In this document: positions 63,443-64,000 of the stretch, piece after piece | Layout of the letters: every line of letters starts with the position of its first letter | How positions within the stretch are numbered: the stretch's first letter is position 1 | NCBI RefSeq assembly: GCF_001612685.1 | Contig: NZ_BDAY01000007.1 | Location: 62,001 to 126,000 of the forward strand | DNA: 64,000 nucleotides | Origin: Nocardia altamirensis NBRC 108246 | Lineage (GTDB): Bacteria > Actinomycetota > Actinomycetes > Mycobacteriales > Mycobacteriaceae | Direction: 5' to 3' | The notes under the pieces: model-generated | Seen by the model: the letters and a program-made list of their open reading frames with translations, nothing else | The model's database searches: none | What the model was told of the DNA's origin: nothing | Program-made: the position numbers and the translations under genes

Positions 63443-64000
63443 ATGACCTTGCGTGTGCAGTTCGGCCGACGGTTGCGTCGGGTGGGGATGCGGATCGGCG
63501 CGGTGGGGGCGGTGGCGGTGCTTGCGGTGGGGCCGATGGCGGCTTCCGCGGCGCCGGGGGAGGTGACGCTCGGACTGAAGACGCTCGGGTTGGGGAAGTC
63601 GTTGACCTTTCCGGGAGCGGCGCATGAGGTGTCGCTGACATTGCCGCTGTTGCCGGGGCTGGTGCCGACAGCGATCGTGGGGACGGTGCAACTACCGCCG
63701 CACGTGGGGCGCGGGGCAATGGAGGTGCATTCCGGGGAACGGCTGCTCGATCGGGTGGAGATTCCGGTGGCGCCGCGGGCGCCGATTCGGCTCGGGTTGG
63801 CCGGGGCGGAGGTCGTCGACAACGCGATTTCGGTGACGTTGGCGTCGTCGCTGATCTCGGATGCCGGGTTCTGTGTCACCGACTGGCTGGGGCGGCCGTT
63901 GGCGCTGACCGAGGTCGGCGTCGTGTACAGCGGCGAGGAGGTGCAGCCGACGACGGTGGCCGATTTTCTGCCGCCGGTATTGCAGCGGTTGACGATCTAT
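63443..64000 (+). CDS. Secreted protein, N-terminal part (runs off the right edge)
   Basis: An open frame from ATG 63443 (AGGAGA 6 bases upstream) to the last base, 186 codons without a stop; it was read from the sequence because the gene is cut by the window end. A signal sequence (about 1-37: RIGAVGAVAVLAVGPMAASA, then APGE) is followed by a beta-rich stretch (LTLPLLPGLVPTAIVGTVQLP, VEIPVAPRAPIRLG) and TVADFLPPVLQRLTIY. The last segment is reminiscent of BcsB-like envelope proteins, a weak resemblance only. It is divergent from EACC1. Confidence 0.65.
   Translation, partial: MTLRVQFGRRLRRVGMRIGAVGAVAVLAVGPMAASAAPGEVTLGLKTLGLGKSLTFPGAAHEVSLTLPLLPGLVPTAIVGTVQLPPHVGRGAMEVHSGERLLDRVEIPVAPRAPIRLGLAGAEVVDNAISVTLASSLISDAGFCVTDWLGRPLALTEVGVVYSGEEVQPTTVADFLPPVLQRLTIY

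Overview
The window is high-GC actinobacterial DNA with dense coding, many GTG starts, ATGA stop/start overlaps and several probably leaderless genes. A secreted cutinase-like serine esterase, DrrA/DrrB-type exporters, many TetR/MarR-type regulators, twinned FAD monooxygenases, secreted lipases and an FxLD-type lanthipeptide locus suggest a mycolic-acid actinomycete, most likely Nocardia or a close relative. This is inference from gene content. No RNA gene, IS element or CRISPR array was found.

Layout. 1-12.2 kb: two co-directional transcription units that look like one edge of a specialised-metabolite locus: a partial acetyltransferase, MaoC-like hydratase, ThDP enzyme, MacB-type ABC exporter, FabG-like reductase, then a PRMT-like methyltransferase, a membrane protein, an acyl-CoA/ACP dehydrogenase and a DrrA/DrrB exporter. 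The unit ends at a strong hairpin. 12.3-28 kb: a mixed housekeeping and accessory stretch with a cutinase, an acetyltransferase beside a decayed metallo-beta-lactamase-fold gene, a TerD-domain protein, an AraC regulator, VOC proteins, a short UvrA-like ATPase, a second adenylate kinase, a deaminase, a glycosyltransferase, a TetR/quinone reductase pair, a secreted phosphoesterase and an SGNH lipase. 28.6-46.2 kb: DNA-repair-like proteins, two aromatic-ring FAD monooxygenases, small regulator-led operons (MarR-tautomerase-RidA; TetR divergent from a monooxygenase; ArsR-DUF2071), a lipoprotein hydrolase, an APH-like kinase, a secreted beta-lactamase-fold esterase, a secreted intradiol dioxygenase and a histidine phosphatase.

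46.3-54.4 kb holds a compact class I lanthipeptide cluster. Two short precursor genes with near-identical FDLD-box leaders are followed by two different LanC cyclases and one full-length LanB dehydratase, all on the minus strand. A divergent ABC exporter lies across a shared 200-bp promoter region. The first precursor gene was not in the supplied gene predictions and was found by reading the sequence. Immediately beyond the exporter, a secreted M64 metallopeptidase and a secreted Xaa-Pro dipeptidyl peptidase form an operon and are candidates for leader trimming.

58.4-63.2 kb holds the most striking system: an EACC1-like small protein translationally coupled to a 1449-residue protein that fuses an intact caspase domain (His86/Cys135) to four FtsK/EccC-type ATPase modules with no membrane segment. 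It looks like a type VII secretion motor reused in an NTP-driven, caspase-effector conflict or cell-death system. The operon is bracketed by a 33-bp imperfect direct repeat that corresponds to the 5' tip of the neighbouring hydrolase gene, so the locus probably arrived or was rearranged there. The window ends inside a secreted protein of unknown function.
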